DNA of 64,000 nucleotides from Aggregatibacter aphrophilus ATCC 33389 (lineage in GTDB: Bacteria > Pseudomonadota > Gammaproteobacteria > Enterobacterales > Pasteurellaceae). Of this stretch, positions 11,474-19,223 are shown one piece after another. Made by a program: the position numbers and the translations under genes. Numbering within the stretch: position 1 is the first letter of the stretch; the number at the start of each line of letters is the position of its first letter. The notes beneath the pieces were generated by a model, which was not told where the DNA came from, did not search any database, and saw only the letters and a list, made by a program, of their open reading frames with translations. The stretch lies in contig NZ_LR134327.1 in assembly GCF_900636915.1 (NCBI RefSeq), positions 1,054,001 through 1,118,000 of the forward strand, written 5' to 3'.

Positions 11474-13252
11474 ATGAAAGGCACCATTCCACGTACATTT
11501 ATAGACGATATATTAACTAAAGTTAATATCGTTGATCTGATCAATTCCAGAGTAAAACTGAAAAAAGCCGGCCGAGATTATCAGGCGTGCTGTCCGTTTC
11601 ATCATGAAAAAACCCCCTCTTTTACCGTCAGTGACAAAAAACAGTTTTATCATTGCTTCGGTTGTGGCGCGCACGGCAATGCCATTTCCTTTTTGATGGA
11701 GTATGACAAACTGGAATTTGTGGAAGCGGTGGAAGAACTGGCCGGTTTTCTTGGGTTGGAAATTCTCTACGAAAAACGACCGCACTTTAACGAGAGTGGC
11801 AAGCAAGTCGGCTATCAAACCAAGCGTAATCTGTATGAATTAATGCAGGAAATCGCCACATTTTATCAGCAACAATTGCCGTTAAATATTCCTGCGCAAA
11901 GTTATCTGCAACAACGTGGTTTATCAGCGGAAATTATCGAACGTTTTCAAATCGGTTATGTGCCGAATGCCATGGATACCGTTTATCGCCAATTCGGTAA
12001 AACCCGAGAAGAGCAACAAAAACTGTTCGATTTAGGCATGCTATCACGCAATGATCGTGGCAATATTTATGACAAATTTCGCAATCGGATTATGTTTCCG
12101 ATTCGCGATCGTCGAGGCCGCACCGTGGCTTTCGGCGGACGCGTGTTAACCGATGAGAAACCGAAATATTTGAACTCTCCGGAAACCGTGACCTATCACA
12201 AAGGCAGTGAATTGTACGGTTTATTTGAAGCCCTACAAGCTGACGATTCACCACAAAAATTACTGGTTGTTGAAGGTTATATGGATGTGGTGGCGTTGGC
12301 CCAATTCGGTGTAGATTATGCCGTGGCCTCTCTTGGCACATCAACAACCTCGGAGCAAATTCAATTACTCTTTCGCTCAACAGAACAAGTGATTTGCTGT
12401 TATGACGGCGATCACGCGGGGCGTGATGCGGCATGGCGAGCCTTAGAAAATGCACTGCCTTATTTGGAAGACGGCCATCAACTCAAATTTATCTTTTTAC
12501 CTGACGGCGAGGATCCCGATACCTTTATTCGCCAATTTGGCAAAGAGGGATTCGAGGAATATCTCAATAACGCACAATCTTTAAGTGAATTTTTATTTGC
12601 TCATTTGACGCCACAAGTGGATTTCTCCAGCAAAGAAGGGAAAAACAAACTGGCGGCATTAGCAATACCGTTAATTAAACAAATTCCGGGCGATGTACTA
12701 CGTTTGAATTTGCGTAACACGTTAGCCAAAAAACTAGGGATTCTCGATCCGACGCAGCTGGAAAGCCTTATTCCAAATCAACAGAAAACAGAAAACACAC
12801 CGACAGCCCAACCGATACAATTTAAGCGAACCCCAATGCGTGTGCTGATCGCATTGTTGTTACAAAATCCGGAATTGGTGAAATTTGTACCCGATTTGGA
12901 ATCTTTTCGTTCGTTAAATGAGCCGGGCTACGATTTGTTTGCAGAAATGACCGCACTTTGCCGTGAAAAAGTGGGTATTAGTTCCGGGCAACTGTTGGAA
13001 CACTGGCGCGATACACCTCAACAAAATACGCTTGAAAAACTGGCCACATGGAACCATTTGGTTGAAGAAGACAAGATTGAAGATACCTTCCGCGAAACAT
13101 TACGTTATCTTTATCTACAGATCATTGATAAACGAATAAATTGGCTAATCGCTAAGGATCGTAGCGAAGGATTAAATCTTGATGAGAAAAAAGAACTTTC
13201 AACGTTGTTGTTGGTAAAAAAACGCGAAAAAGAACACGAAAGAAATAGTTAA
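11474..13252 (+). CDS. dnaG: DNA primase
   Basis: Makes RNA primers at the replication fork. The 592-residue protein has the CHC2 zinc finger (C40, H43, C61, C64), the RNA polymerase core with the TOPRIM motif VEGYMDV and the acidic YDGDHAGRDAA, and a C-terminal DnaB-binding helical region. Length is typical. An uptake signal lies inside the coding sequence near 11778. Second gene of the macromolecular synthesis operon. Confidence 0.98.
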   Translation: MKGTIPRTFIDDILTKVNIVDLINSRVKLKKAGRDYQACCPFHHEKTPSFTVSDKKQFYHCFGCGAHGNAISFLMEYDKLEFVEAVEELAGFLGLEILYEKRPHFNESGKQVGYQTKRNLYELMQEIATFYQQQLPLNIPAQSYLQQRGLSAEIIERFQIGYVPNAMDTVYRQFGKTREEQQKLFDLGMLSRNDRGNIYDKFRNRIMFPIRDRRGRTVAFGGRVLTDEKPKYLNSPETVTYHKGSELYGLFEALQADDSPQKLLVVEGYMDVVALAQFGVDYAVASLGTSTTSEQIQLLFRSTEQVICCYDGDHAGRDAAWRALENALPYLEDGHQLKFIFLPDGEDPDTFIRQFGKEGFEEYLNNAQSLSEFLFAHLTPQVDFSSKEGKNKLAALAIPLIKQIPGDVLRLNLRNTLAKKLGILDPTQLESLIPNQQKTENTPTAQPIQFKRTPMRVLIALLLQNPELVKFVPDLESFRSLNEPGYDLFAEMTALCREKVGISSGQLLEHWRDTPQQNTLEKLATWNHLVEEDKIEDTFRETLRYLYLQIIDKRINWLIAKDRSEGLNLDEKKELSTLLLVKKREKEHERNS

Positions 13253-13323
13253 ACCGAAGGAAGAATGCTAAAATCTTGGCGTTTTATCTTCACTAAATTA
13301 AGTAAGCAAGGCGGATATCAAAT

Positions 13324-15195
13324 ATGGATCACAATCCACAATCTCAATTGAAACTACTCATCGCCCAAGGGAAAGAGCAAGGCTATTTAACGTATGCCGA
13401 AGTCAATGACAGCCTGCCCGAAGAACTCGTCGATGCCGATCAAATTGAAGATATCATTCAAATGATCAACGACATGGGGATTCAGGTGTTGGAGACTGCA
13501 CCGGATGCCGATGATCTGATGCTCAATGAAACGATTACTGATGAAGATGTCGTTGAAGAAGCCACACAGGTGTTATCCAGCGTTGAGGCCGAGTTAGGCC
13601 GTACAACCGACCCTGTGCGCATGTATATGCGTGAGATGGGCAGTGTGGAATTGCTTACCCGCGAGGGCGAAATTGATATTGCCAAACGTATTGAAGAAGG
13701 TATCAATGAAGTACAAAGTGCTGTTGCCGCTTATCCTGAAGCGATCACTTATTTAATTGAACAATACGAATCAGTAGAAAATGGCGGTGTTCGCTTGGCT
13801 GATTTAATTACCGGTTTTGTCGATCCAAACGTATTGAGCGAATCTGATAACACCCACTTAGATGAAAATTTTGATTCCGATGAAGAAAATGAAGAAGATG
13901 TCGGCGATAATAGGTTAGATGATGAAAGCGAAGATGAAGAAGATAGAGAGGAAAACAGTAGCGACGATGGTGATAGCGATAACAGCATCGATCCCGAAGT
14001 TGCACGCGAAAAATTCACCGCACTTAAAGAACAACATCAAAAAACCTTGGCAAGCATTGAAAAACATGGTCGCACATCGAAAAAAACCAAAGATGAAATT
14101 CAAGCCTTGTCAGATATTTTCACTCAATTCCGTTTAGTGCCAAAACAGTTCGATATTCTTGTGCTATCCATGCGTGACATAATGAAACGCATGCGTGCGC
14201 AAGAACGCTTTATTCAGCGAATCGTGGTCGATAATGCCAAAATGCCTAAATCCAGTTTCCAAAAGAGTTTCATCGGACATGAAACTACCGATACTTGGTT
14301 GATTAAAGCCTTGGGCGCTGGCAAAGCATGGTCTGAAAAACTAGTACAATATGAAAATGATTTGCGTCAAGCCATCGCAAATTTAGTACAAATTGAGCAA
14401 GACACTCATCTCACTATTCAGCAAATTAGAGAAATCTGCGAACGCATTGCACAAGGTGAGTTAAAAGCACGTCGTGCAAAGAAAGAAATGGTGGAAGCCA
14501 ACTTGCGTTTGGTGATTTCCATTGCAAAAAAATATACCAATCGTGGATTGCAATTCCTTGATTTAATTCAAGAAGGTAATATCGGCTTAATGAAAGCAGT
14601 AGATAAATTTGAATACCGTCGTGGTTACAAATTCTCCACTTATGCCACTTGGTGGATTCGTCAGGCGATTACCCGTTCTATTGCGGATCAAGCACGGACA
14701 ATCCGTATCCCGGTACACATGATTGAAACGATTAACAAGCTAAATCGTATTTCCCGCCAAATGTTACAAGAAATGGGACGTGAAGCCTCACCAGAAGAAT
14801 TGGCGGAGCGTATGGGTATGCCTGAAGATAAAATCCGTAAAGTACTGAAAATTGCGAAAGAACCAATCTCTATGGAAACCCCTATCGGAGATGACGATGA
14901 TTCCCATTTAGGTGATTTCATTGAAGACTCCACCTTAGAGCTTCCGTTAGATTCCGCCACCGCACAAAGCTTAAAAGCGGCCACACATGAAGTGCTGGAA
15001 GGTTTAACGTCACGTGAAGCGAAAGTTCTTCGTATGCGTTTCGGTATCGACATGAACACCGACCACACGTTAGAAGAGGTTGGCAAACAATTTGACGTTA
15101 CCCGTGAACGTATTCGTCAGATTGAAGCCAAAGCATTACGCAAATTGCGTCATCCAAGTCGCTCAGAAACGTTGCGTAGCTTCTTAGATGAGTAG
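13324..15195 (+). CDS. rpoD: RNA polymerase sigma factor RpoD (sigma-70)
   Basis: Primary sigma factor, 623 residues. Region 1.1 is at the N-terminus, region 1.2 contains [14 protein letters not shown], the core region 2 has [21 protein letters not shown] in two parts and [10 protein letters not shown], and region 4.2 ends [20 protein letters not shown]. The non-conserved region (about residues 178-225) is strongly acidic, rich in D, E and S, as in other Pasteurellaceae/enteric sigma-70. The last gene of the operon, closed by a strong terminator. Confidence 0.98.
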   Translation: MDHNPQSQLKLLIAQGKEQGYLTYAEVNDSLPEELVDADQIEDIIQMINDMGIQVLETAPDADDLMLNETITDEDVVEEATQVLSSVEAELGRTTDPVRMYMREMGSVELLTREGEIDIAKRIEEGINEVQSAVAAYPEAITYLIEQYESVENGGVRLADLITGFVDPNVLSESDNTHLDENFDSDEENEEDVGDNRLDDESEDEEDREENSSDDGDSDNSIDPEVAREKFTALKEQHQKTLASIEKHGRTSKKTKDEIQALSDIFTQFRLVPKQFDILVLSMRDIMKRMRAQERFIQRIVVDNAKMPKSSFQKSFIGHETTDTWLIKALGAGKAWSEKLVQYENDLRQAIANLVQIEQDTHLTIQQIREICERIAQGELKARRAKKEMVEANLRLVISIAKKYTNRGLQFLDLIQEGNIGLMKAVDKFEYRRGYKFSTYATWWIRQAITRSIADQARTIRIPVHMIETINKLNRISRQMLQEMGREASPEELAERMGMPEDKIRKVLKIAKEPISMETPIGDDDDSHLGDFIEDSTLELPLDSATAQSLKAATHEVLEGLTSREAKVLRMRFGIDMNTDHTLEEVGKQFDVTRERIRQIEAKALRKLRHPSRSETLRSFLDE

Positions 15196-15216
15196 TGAAA
15201 CAAACCCTAATAGTAC

Positions 15217-15249
15217 AAAAAGGATAAGTCATAATGACTTATCCTTTTT
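15217..15249 (+). terminator. rpoD terminator
   Basis: A 16-bp perfect stem (15217-15232 with 15234-15249) ends in TTTTT. It is symmetrical and could stop transcription from both sides. Confidence 0.9.
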
Positions 15250-15274
15250 GTTTACACATAATTATCATAATAGC

Positions 15275-15303
15275 TAGACTTTAGCGTAATATTTCCCTAT
15301 AAT
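15275..15303 (+). promoter_or_regulatory. Sigma-70 promoter of the tRNA gene
   Basis: TAGACT at 15275-15280 (4 of 6 to the -35 consensus), 17-base spacer and a perfect TATAAT at 15298-15303, about 35 bases before the mature tRNA 5' end. Confidence 0.7.
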
Positions 15304-15337
15304 CTGCACCTCAAATCAATGCTCACCGCCCCCATAC

Positions 15338-15414
15338 GCCCCCATAGCTCAGTCGGTCAGAGCAGTCGACTCATAATCGATTGGTCACAGGTTCAAGTCC
15401 TGTTGGGGGCACCA
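15338..15414 (+). tRNA. tRNA with CAU anticodon, probably tRNA-Ile2 (lysidine type)
   Basis: A 77-base cloverleaf with encoded CCA. The acceptor GCCCCCA pairs perfectly with TGGGGGC, the D arm is AGCTC...GAGC, and the anticodon loop is CTCATAA. The arm GCAGTCGACTCATAATCG and the T arm GTTCAAGTCC resemble E. coli tRNA-Ile2 more than elongator tRNA-Met, so the anticodon is probably modified to lysidine by TilS. The neighbouring integrase suggests that this tRNA is the attachment site of island 1. A 10-base tandem copy of its 5' end lies just upstream (see findings). Confidence 0.92.
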
Positions 15415-15430
15415 ACTTAATAATTCATAC

Positions 15431-15523
15431 TGCTCCATTCTGATTCATTTCAATTCAAAAACACTTAAAAATCAACAATTTTAATTGATTCAATAGCGCA
15501 TTATGCTCCATTCTGATTCATTT
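15431..15523 (+). repeat. Direct repeats upstream of the integrase (candidate arm-type sites)
   Basis: TGCTCCATTCTGATTCATTT occurs at 15431-15450 and again at 15504-15523, 73 bases apart, between the tRNA and the integrase. Paired repeats near the att core are typical binding sites for the integrase N-terminal domain; this role is inferred. Confidence 0.6.
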
Positions 15524-15603
15524 TGATTTTGCTTTTTCGTACCCGATATAGTACCCTGGCACAAATTTACTAGTTTTTTGGGTACTAAAAACAAGGCAAA
15601 ATC

Positions 15604-16845
15604 ATGGCAAGAATAGTGAAGGGTTTAACCAATACACAGGTTGAACGAGCAAAATACACACCTAATGGAACAAATGAATTAAACGATGGCAAAGGGCTAT
15701 TTCTTCAAATGTATCCAACTGGGGCGAAGAAATGGCGCTTCCGCTATGAAAGACCAATCACCAAAGCGCGCACCAAATTTAATATAGGCGATCACCCCTC
15801 TATAACACTAGCCCAAGCACGCGCCAAAAGGGACGAATACAATGCTTTATTAGCGCAAGGGATAGACCCGCAAGAACACGCCAAACAGAAACACCAAGCC
15901 TTACAGTTTCAGTTAGAAAATACCTTTCTCAAATGGGCGGAACGTTGGAAAGAAAATAAAGAAAAGAAAGTCAAAGCGGATACCTTAAGGAAAGATTGGC
16001 GACGGATTGAAATGTACCTGTTAGAATCACTGGGGCAAATCCCTATTGATAAAGTGCTTCCTCCCCTACTGATTCAGGCCCTTCCCCCCTTGGAAGCCAT
16101 GAAAGACCGCAGAACAGGCACGGCAGATAGCGACACCTTGAAGCGAGTTATCCGCTTAGCCAATGAAATTCTAACCTATGCAATGAACGCCGGGGCAATT
16201 CCTTTTAATCCGTGCTTAAGCGCAAAAGATATTTACAGTTTCGCCCCGGCGGAAAGTCATCCGCACATTGAGCCGGCAGAATTGCCCCTATTGCTAACGG
16301 ATATAAGCGAATCAAAGGCACAACCAAGAACAAAGGATTTAATCTTGTTTCAACTTTTAACCATGGTGCGCCCATCAGAAGCGAGTAACGCAGAATGGGC
16401 CGAGTTTGATTTAGAAAACAAGGTTTGGACGATACCCGCCGAAAAAATGAAAATGAAGCACCCGCACAAAGTCCCGCTTTCTAGTCAAACAATTAGACTG
16501 CTTCAACACTTACAATCGCAAACAGGGCACAAGCGTTTTGTATTTGCCAGTAGAAATAAAATAAATGAGCCGATGAATTCCCAAAGCGTCAATAAAGCCC
16601 TTGTTGATATGAGCTATAAGGGCAAACAAGACGCGCACGGATTGCGCTCCATAGGAAGAACCTACATTGGCGAGAAACAAATGGACGGTTACGAAGTGCT
16701 AGAAATGTGTATTGCCCATAAAGTCGGCACAAGCACCGGCAAAATCTACGATAAAGCAGACTTCTTTGAACAACGAATCCCAATTATGCAAGCATGGGGG
16801 GATTTTGTAGAACAGTGTGCGGAACGCACTTCTAGTAAAAGCTAG
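15604..16845 (+). CDS. int: P4-type tyrosine integrase
   Basis: A 413-residue site-specific recombinase that would insert and excise island 1 at the adjacent tRNA. The N-terminus (KGLTNTQVERAK, then the LNDGKGLFLQ strand) is the arm-binding DUF4102 type domain, followed by a core-binding SAM-like domain. The catalytic residues are visible: R256 in MVRPSEAS, H345 and R348 in HGLRSIGRT, H372 in AHKVGT and the nucleophile Y382 in GKIYDKADF. The gene points away from the tRNA. A second, damaged copy of the same family is at 23547-24390. Confidence 0.95.
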   Translation: MARIVKGLTNTQVERAKYTPNGTNELNDGKGLFLQMYPTGAKKWRFRYERPITKARTKFNIGDHPSITLAQARAKRDEYNALLAQGIDPQEHAKQKHQALQFQLENTFLKWAERWKENKEKKVKADTLRKDWRRIEMYLLESLGQIPIDKVLPPLLIQALPPLEAMKDRRTGTADSDTLKRVIRLANEILTYAMNAGAIPFNPCLSAKDIYSFAPAESHPHIEPAELPLLLTDISESKAQPRTKDLILFQLLTMVRPSEASNAEWAEFDLENKVWTIPAEKMKMKHPHKVPLSSQTIRLLQHLQSQTGHKRFVFASRNKINEPMNSQSVNKALVDMSYKGKQDAHGLRSIGRTYIGEKQMDGYEVLEMCIAHKVGTSTGKIYDKADFFEQRIPIMQAWGDFVEQCAERTSSKS

Positions 16846-16890
16846 AGATAAAGAAAAGACTATTGGCAAAATTATATTGAAACAAAGGTT

Positions 16891-16969
16891 GTAACGCGCT
16901 GTGGTGGGGGTTGAACCCACAATGCCGCGATTGCTCGCTGACTTACCATTAGCCTACACAACGCATTAC
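16891..16969 (-). ncRNA. tRNA-like RNA with tetraloop replacing the anticodon arm
   Basis: On the minus strand the sequence folds like a tRNA: a 7-bp acceptor CGTTGTG/CACAGCG, a 4-bp D stem GGCT/AGTC around the loop AATGGTA, and a perfect T arm GTGGG-TTCAACC-CCCAC. The anticodon arm is instead a 4-bp GCGA/TCGC stem with a GCAA tetraloop, so no normal anticodon is present. The acceptor helix continues outward to 13 bp (16957-16969 with 16891-16903), and no CCA follows. It lies in the gap after int, on the opposite strand. It may be a decayed tRNA or a specialised structured RNA. Confidence 0.6.
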
Positions 16970-17036
16970 TGTGCACCACTCTATATACCAACTAAAACAA
17001 AGTCAAATGCATTTCTTAATCTCTATCAATACCACA

Positions 17037-17062
17037 AGGGCGAGTAATCGCCCTATTTTTTT
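17037..17062 (+). terminator. Terminator downstream of int
   Basis: AGGGCG (17037-17042) pairs with CGCCCT (17049-17054), followed by ATTTTTTT. Confidence 0.85.
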
Positions 17063-17093
17063 GCCCATCCTTCATTACTCATTTTTGTTTTGT

Positions 17094-17222
17094 AAAAGTT
17101 TTCAAAAATTTTTCCACTTTACCACTTAACCAATTCTTTATTTTTATATCATACTGAAATAAAAAGAAAATAATAAGAAAAGATTAAGTGAAAATGCAAG
17201 TGAGAAATAAGTGGTTAAGTGG
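17094..17222. repeat. Candidate origin part 1: CCACTT/AAGTGG iterons and long inverted repeat
   Basis: Bases 17094-17127 match the reverse complement of 21188-21221 at 31 of 34 positions. Inside lie two CCACTT units 8 bases apart (17114 and 17122), and AAGTGGTTAAGTGG follows in opposite orientation at 17209-17222. The block is very AT-rich. The same motif on both sides of a P4-alpha-like gene suggests binding sites for that protein. The rest of the 16846-17320 gap holds the tRNA-like RNA, a terminator and the upstream region of the Mor-like gene. Confidence 0.6.
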
Positions 17223-17287
17223 AAAATATAAACCGCTATTTTTTTGCGATACGCAATAAACCCAAACAAATTACCTGTTTTTATATA

Positions 17288-17308
17288 TTTGATTGAGACA
17301 TAACAAAC
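17288..17308 (+). promoter_or_regulatory. Conserved upstream motif shared with the capsid operon
   Basis: The motif TTTGATTGAGA-N-ATAACAAAC ends 12 bases before the Mor-like start and recurs at 21254-21274 with one difference (C versus A at the variable base). It is a candidate operator or promoter element. Confidence 0.5.
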
Positions 17309-17320
17309 AGGAGCAACAAA

Positions 17321-17696
17321 ATGACCTTACAAGCAAAATCTACACAAGAAGAAGCCCTTCCAAGCGAAAAAATCAAAGGAAAGTATGAAGGCTTAATTGG
17401 GGAAATGTTCGATGTTTTAATCAATGAGTTTGAAAAAAATTCGAAAACTAAGAATGAAGCGTTAGCACTGGCAGAAAGTACCGTTTTAACAATAGCTAAT
17501 TATTTTGGTGGGCGCAGTTTTTACCTTCCAAACGGAACAAGATTGAAGGCACAAATTAGAGCTAATCGAATTTTTAAAGAATTCAAAGGTGACAATATGA
17601 ATGAACTAACAAGAAAGTATAGCCTTTCCTCCCCCCCATATTTATGCCATTCTAAGAAAGCAACAGAAATTGCGAAAAAATGAATCAGTAAAGTAA
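17321..17696 (+). pseudogene. Mor-family transcription activator, frameshifted at a C7 tract
   Basis: The first 104 residues match Mor/C-type phage activators: an N-terminal dimer region, GGRSFYLPNG, then IFKEFKGDNMNELTRKYSLS leading into the helix-turn-helix. At a run of seven C bases (17631-17637) the frame leaves the family: the current frame ends PPYLCHSKKATEIAKK at 17683. With eight (or five) C bases the frame would read HIYAILRKQQ and end at 17696, restoring the recognition helix IYAIL. It could be an inactivated gene, a phase-variable switch or a sequencing error. Mor proteins activate middle or late phage promoters. Confidence 0.7.
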
Positions 17697-17837
17697 TAAT
17701 GTAAGGAATTGTAAATATTGCTCAATTATTAAGCAAATAATTCACTATAAAATGATTCAATTTTCCAAGTTTTTAAACGCCAAATCTTTAAACCGTGTTT
17801 AAGAGGCCTTTAAATATCGTTTAAAAATTTAAAGATA

Positions 17838-17882
17838 TTTAAAAAAGTGACATAAAAAAGCCAGTTTTGTCACTTTTTTAAA
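17838..17882. repeat. 15-bp perfect inverted repeat
   Basis: TTTAAAAAAGTGACA (17838-17852) and TGTCACTTTTTTAAA (17868-17882) flank a 15-base loop in the non-coding stretch 17697-18093. Around it are seven TTAAAC or GTTTAA units (17773, 17788, 17797, 17819, 17899, 17929, 17939). Confidence 0.7.
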
Positions 17883-17949
17883 ACACGATAACAGCAAGTT
17901 AAACGATTTTCTTTGCAAGTTTATGTATTTAAACGACCTTAAACAACAT

Positions 17950-17993
17950 CCTCATTTTGATAACCGTTTTTAAAAACAGGTATCAAAATGAGG
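17950..17993. repeat. 44-base near-perfect palindrome upstream of alpA-like gene
   Basis: CCTCATTTTGATA (17950-17962) pairs with TATCAAAATGAGG (17981-17993); the interior also contains the palindrome GTTTTTAAAAAC. Twenty of 22 base pairs form. No T tail follows, so it is more likely an operator or origin element than a terminator. Confidence 0.75.
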
Positions 17994-18093
17994 AAAATCT
18001 TTATAAAACAATCGGATATTGACGCCCCTTCACAAATTTTATAGCCTATTTATGCCGTTCAATTTAATCCAAAACAAGTTATGAGGATTCATC

Positions 18094-18285
18094 ATGAACG
18101 AACAACAATACCTAACCAATGACAAACACTACACCGTGCGCGAAATGGGTGAGCTTTTTGGCGTATCACGGAGCAAGTTAGACCGTTTGGTGAGAGAAGG
18201 GAAAATCAAGAAAACCAAATTTGGTGCAACTACGCTTTATAAAGCGACTGAAATTCAACGTTATTTAGCGAGTATCAACCAATGA
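18094..18285 (+). CDS. AlpA/excisionase-like helix-turn-helix regulator
   Basis: A 63-residue DNA-binding protein with the MerR-like winged helix of the AlpA/Xis group: YTVREMGELFGVSRSKLDRL followed by REGKIKKTKFGATTLYKATEI. GAGG lies 8 bases before the ATG. In P4-like satellites and phage-inducible islands, AlpA proteins activate the integrase or the replication block. Its stop codon overlaps the next start by four bases, which indicates translational coupling. Confidence 0.85.
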   Translation: MNEQQYLTNDKHYTVREMGELFGVSRSKLDRLVREGKIKKTKFGATTLYKATEIQRYLASINQ

Positions 18286-18566
18286 GGACGCAGAAACAGG
18301 CAGGGCTTTTCAGTGCGCCAACACCAAAAAGCCCCTTATCATCATTTAGCCAAGCGAGCAAAACAATGACTAATTCACATTTTAGCAAAATATTTCACCA
18401 ATTTGCCAAAAAACGCTTTACAAAGTGCGGTGGCTTTTGGCATTATTTTGCCGTGCTTACAAAATCAACCGCCGAGCCTGAGAACTCGAATCATTTATCA
18501 GTGGCGCAGAACACGCCTATTGCGTGTTTTTTATGCGTAGCGCACACGCACCCCAAGAACGCCTAG
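18282..18566 (+). CDS. Small island protein of unknown function (Ash-like context)
   Basis: A 94-residue open frame whose ATG overlaps the alpA-like stop (ATGA). The sequence is rich in S, T, K and P (APTPKSPLSSFSQASK) and contains an uptake signal near 18421. It ends CFLCVAHTHPKNA, and its last 43 bases overlap the following gene in another frame. Similar short genes with AHTHP-type ends precede Icd-like genes in P4-like satellites, but I cannot assign a function. Confidence 0.45.
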   Translation: MRTQKQAGLFSAPTPKSPLSSFSQASKTMTNSHFSKIFHQFAKKRFTKCGGFWHYFAVLTKSTAEPENSNHLSVAQNTPIACFLCVAHTHPKNA

Positions 18567-18910
18567 CGCGTCCATCTATGGTAGCGTGTAGCGGGAAAGG
18601 TTTCGCCCTTTGCTGTTTTCCACTGATGACAGTTTCTCAGCCCGTTACACGTTACCGCCCAAGCCTGAGAACTTTAGCGGTAACTTCCAATCAATTTTTC
18701 AGTGGAGTTACGCAAATGTATCAATTCATTTTTGCCGGCATACGCCGAACCGATCTTACAAACCGCATTCAAAAAATCCGCATTACCGCCGACAATGAGC
18801 ACACCGCCCGCAAAGCGTTCGCTAAAGAGTTTATTTTAATCCTTGCCGGCAAAATCAACCTTAAAAATACTGTGAAAAACAACCGCACTTTAGGGGGGAT
18901 TTATGCGTAA
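18524..18910 (+). CDS. Icd-like (host cell division inhibitor-like) protein
   Basis: The C-terminal part MYQFIFAGIRRTDL...ADNEHTARKAFAKEFILILAGKINL matches the small Icd-like family found in P4-type satellites, named after the P1 division inhibitor Icd. The long frame gives 128 residues and contains ERLARPSMVACSGKG, a segment often seen in such genes. An alternative start is ATG 18716, which has GGAG 9 bases upstream and gives a 64-residue core product. Inhibition of division is a family label and is not shown here. Overlaps the next gene by 8 bases. Confidence 0.65.
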   Translation: MFFMRSAHAPQERLARPSMVACSGKGFALCCFPLMTVSQPVTRYRPSLRTLAVTSNQFFSGVTQMYQFIFAGIRRTDLTNRIQKIRITADNEHTARKAFAKEFILILAGKINLKNTVKNNRTLGGIYA

Positions 18911-19223
18911 TATTATTCAGATTGCACTACTTGAGCATTTACACCAACACGCCGACAATCAAGAAAGAATGGCCGAATATTACAACCAATTTAAACAGGC
19001 GGAACAAGACTCTACACAAGCCTTGAAAATGTATTCGGATCTTGTTTTTAGTTATGGCATTGAGTTAGATGCTTTACAAGAAAATATTGACGGCTCAATT
19101 TTGGTTGGCATTGGCTCAACCTTAAAACACCTTTGTGCCGAATTAGACCTTGCTCGGTCTGGCAGAGAACAAACAGACACTAATCTGAATACACTGGAAC
19201 AAGGTGGTAATCATGACAGCTAA
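18903..19223 (+). CDS. Hypothetical island protein, helical
   Basis: A 106-residue acidic protein predicted by eye to be helical (HADNQERMAEYYNQFKQAEQ and KHLCAELDLARSG). It overlaps the Icd-like gene by 8 bases and the helicase gene by 11 bases, so it belongs to one translationally linked early operon. No family recognised. Confidence 0.65.
   Translation: MRNIIQIALLEHLHQHADNQERMAEYYNQFKQAEQDSTQALKMYSDLVFSYGIELDALQENIDGSILVGIGSTLKHLCAELDLARSGREQTDTNLNTLEQGGNHDS

Noticed and set aside
13749-14018. Serine/leucine-rich frame opposite the rpoD acidic region
   Set aside because: It is the complement of the Asp/Glu-rich codons of RpoD, a composition artefact.
15338-15414. Elongator tRNA-Met
   Set aside because: The anticodon is CAU, but the anticodon arm and T arm agree better with tRNA-Ile2; the identity is kept as probable only.
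16891-16969. Ordinary functional tRNA on the minus strand
   Set aside because: No seven-base anticodon loop can be formed between the D and T arms, which are about four bases too close, and no CCA follows.
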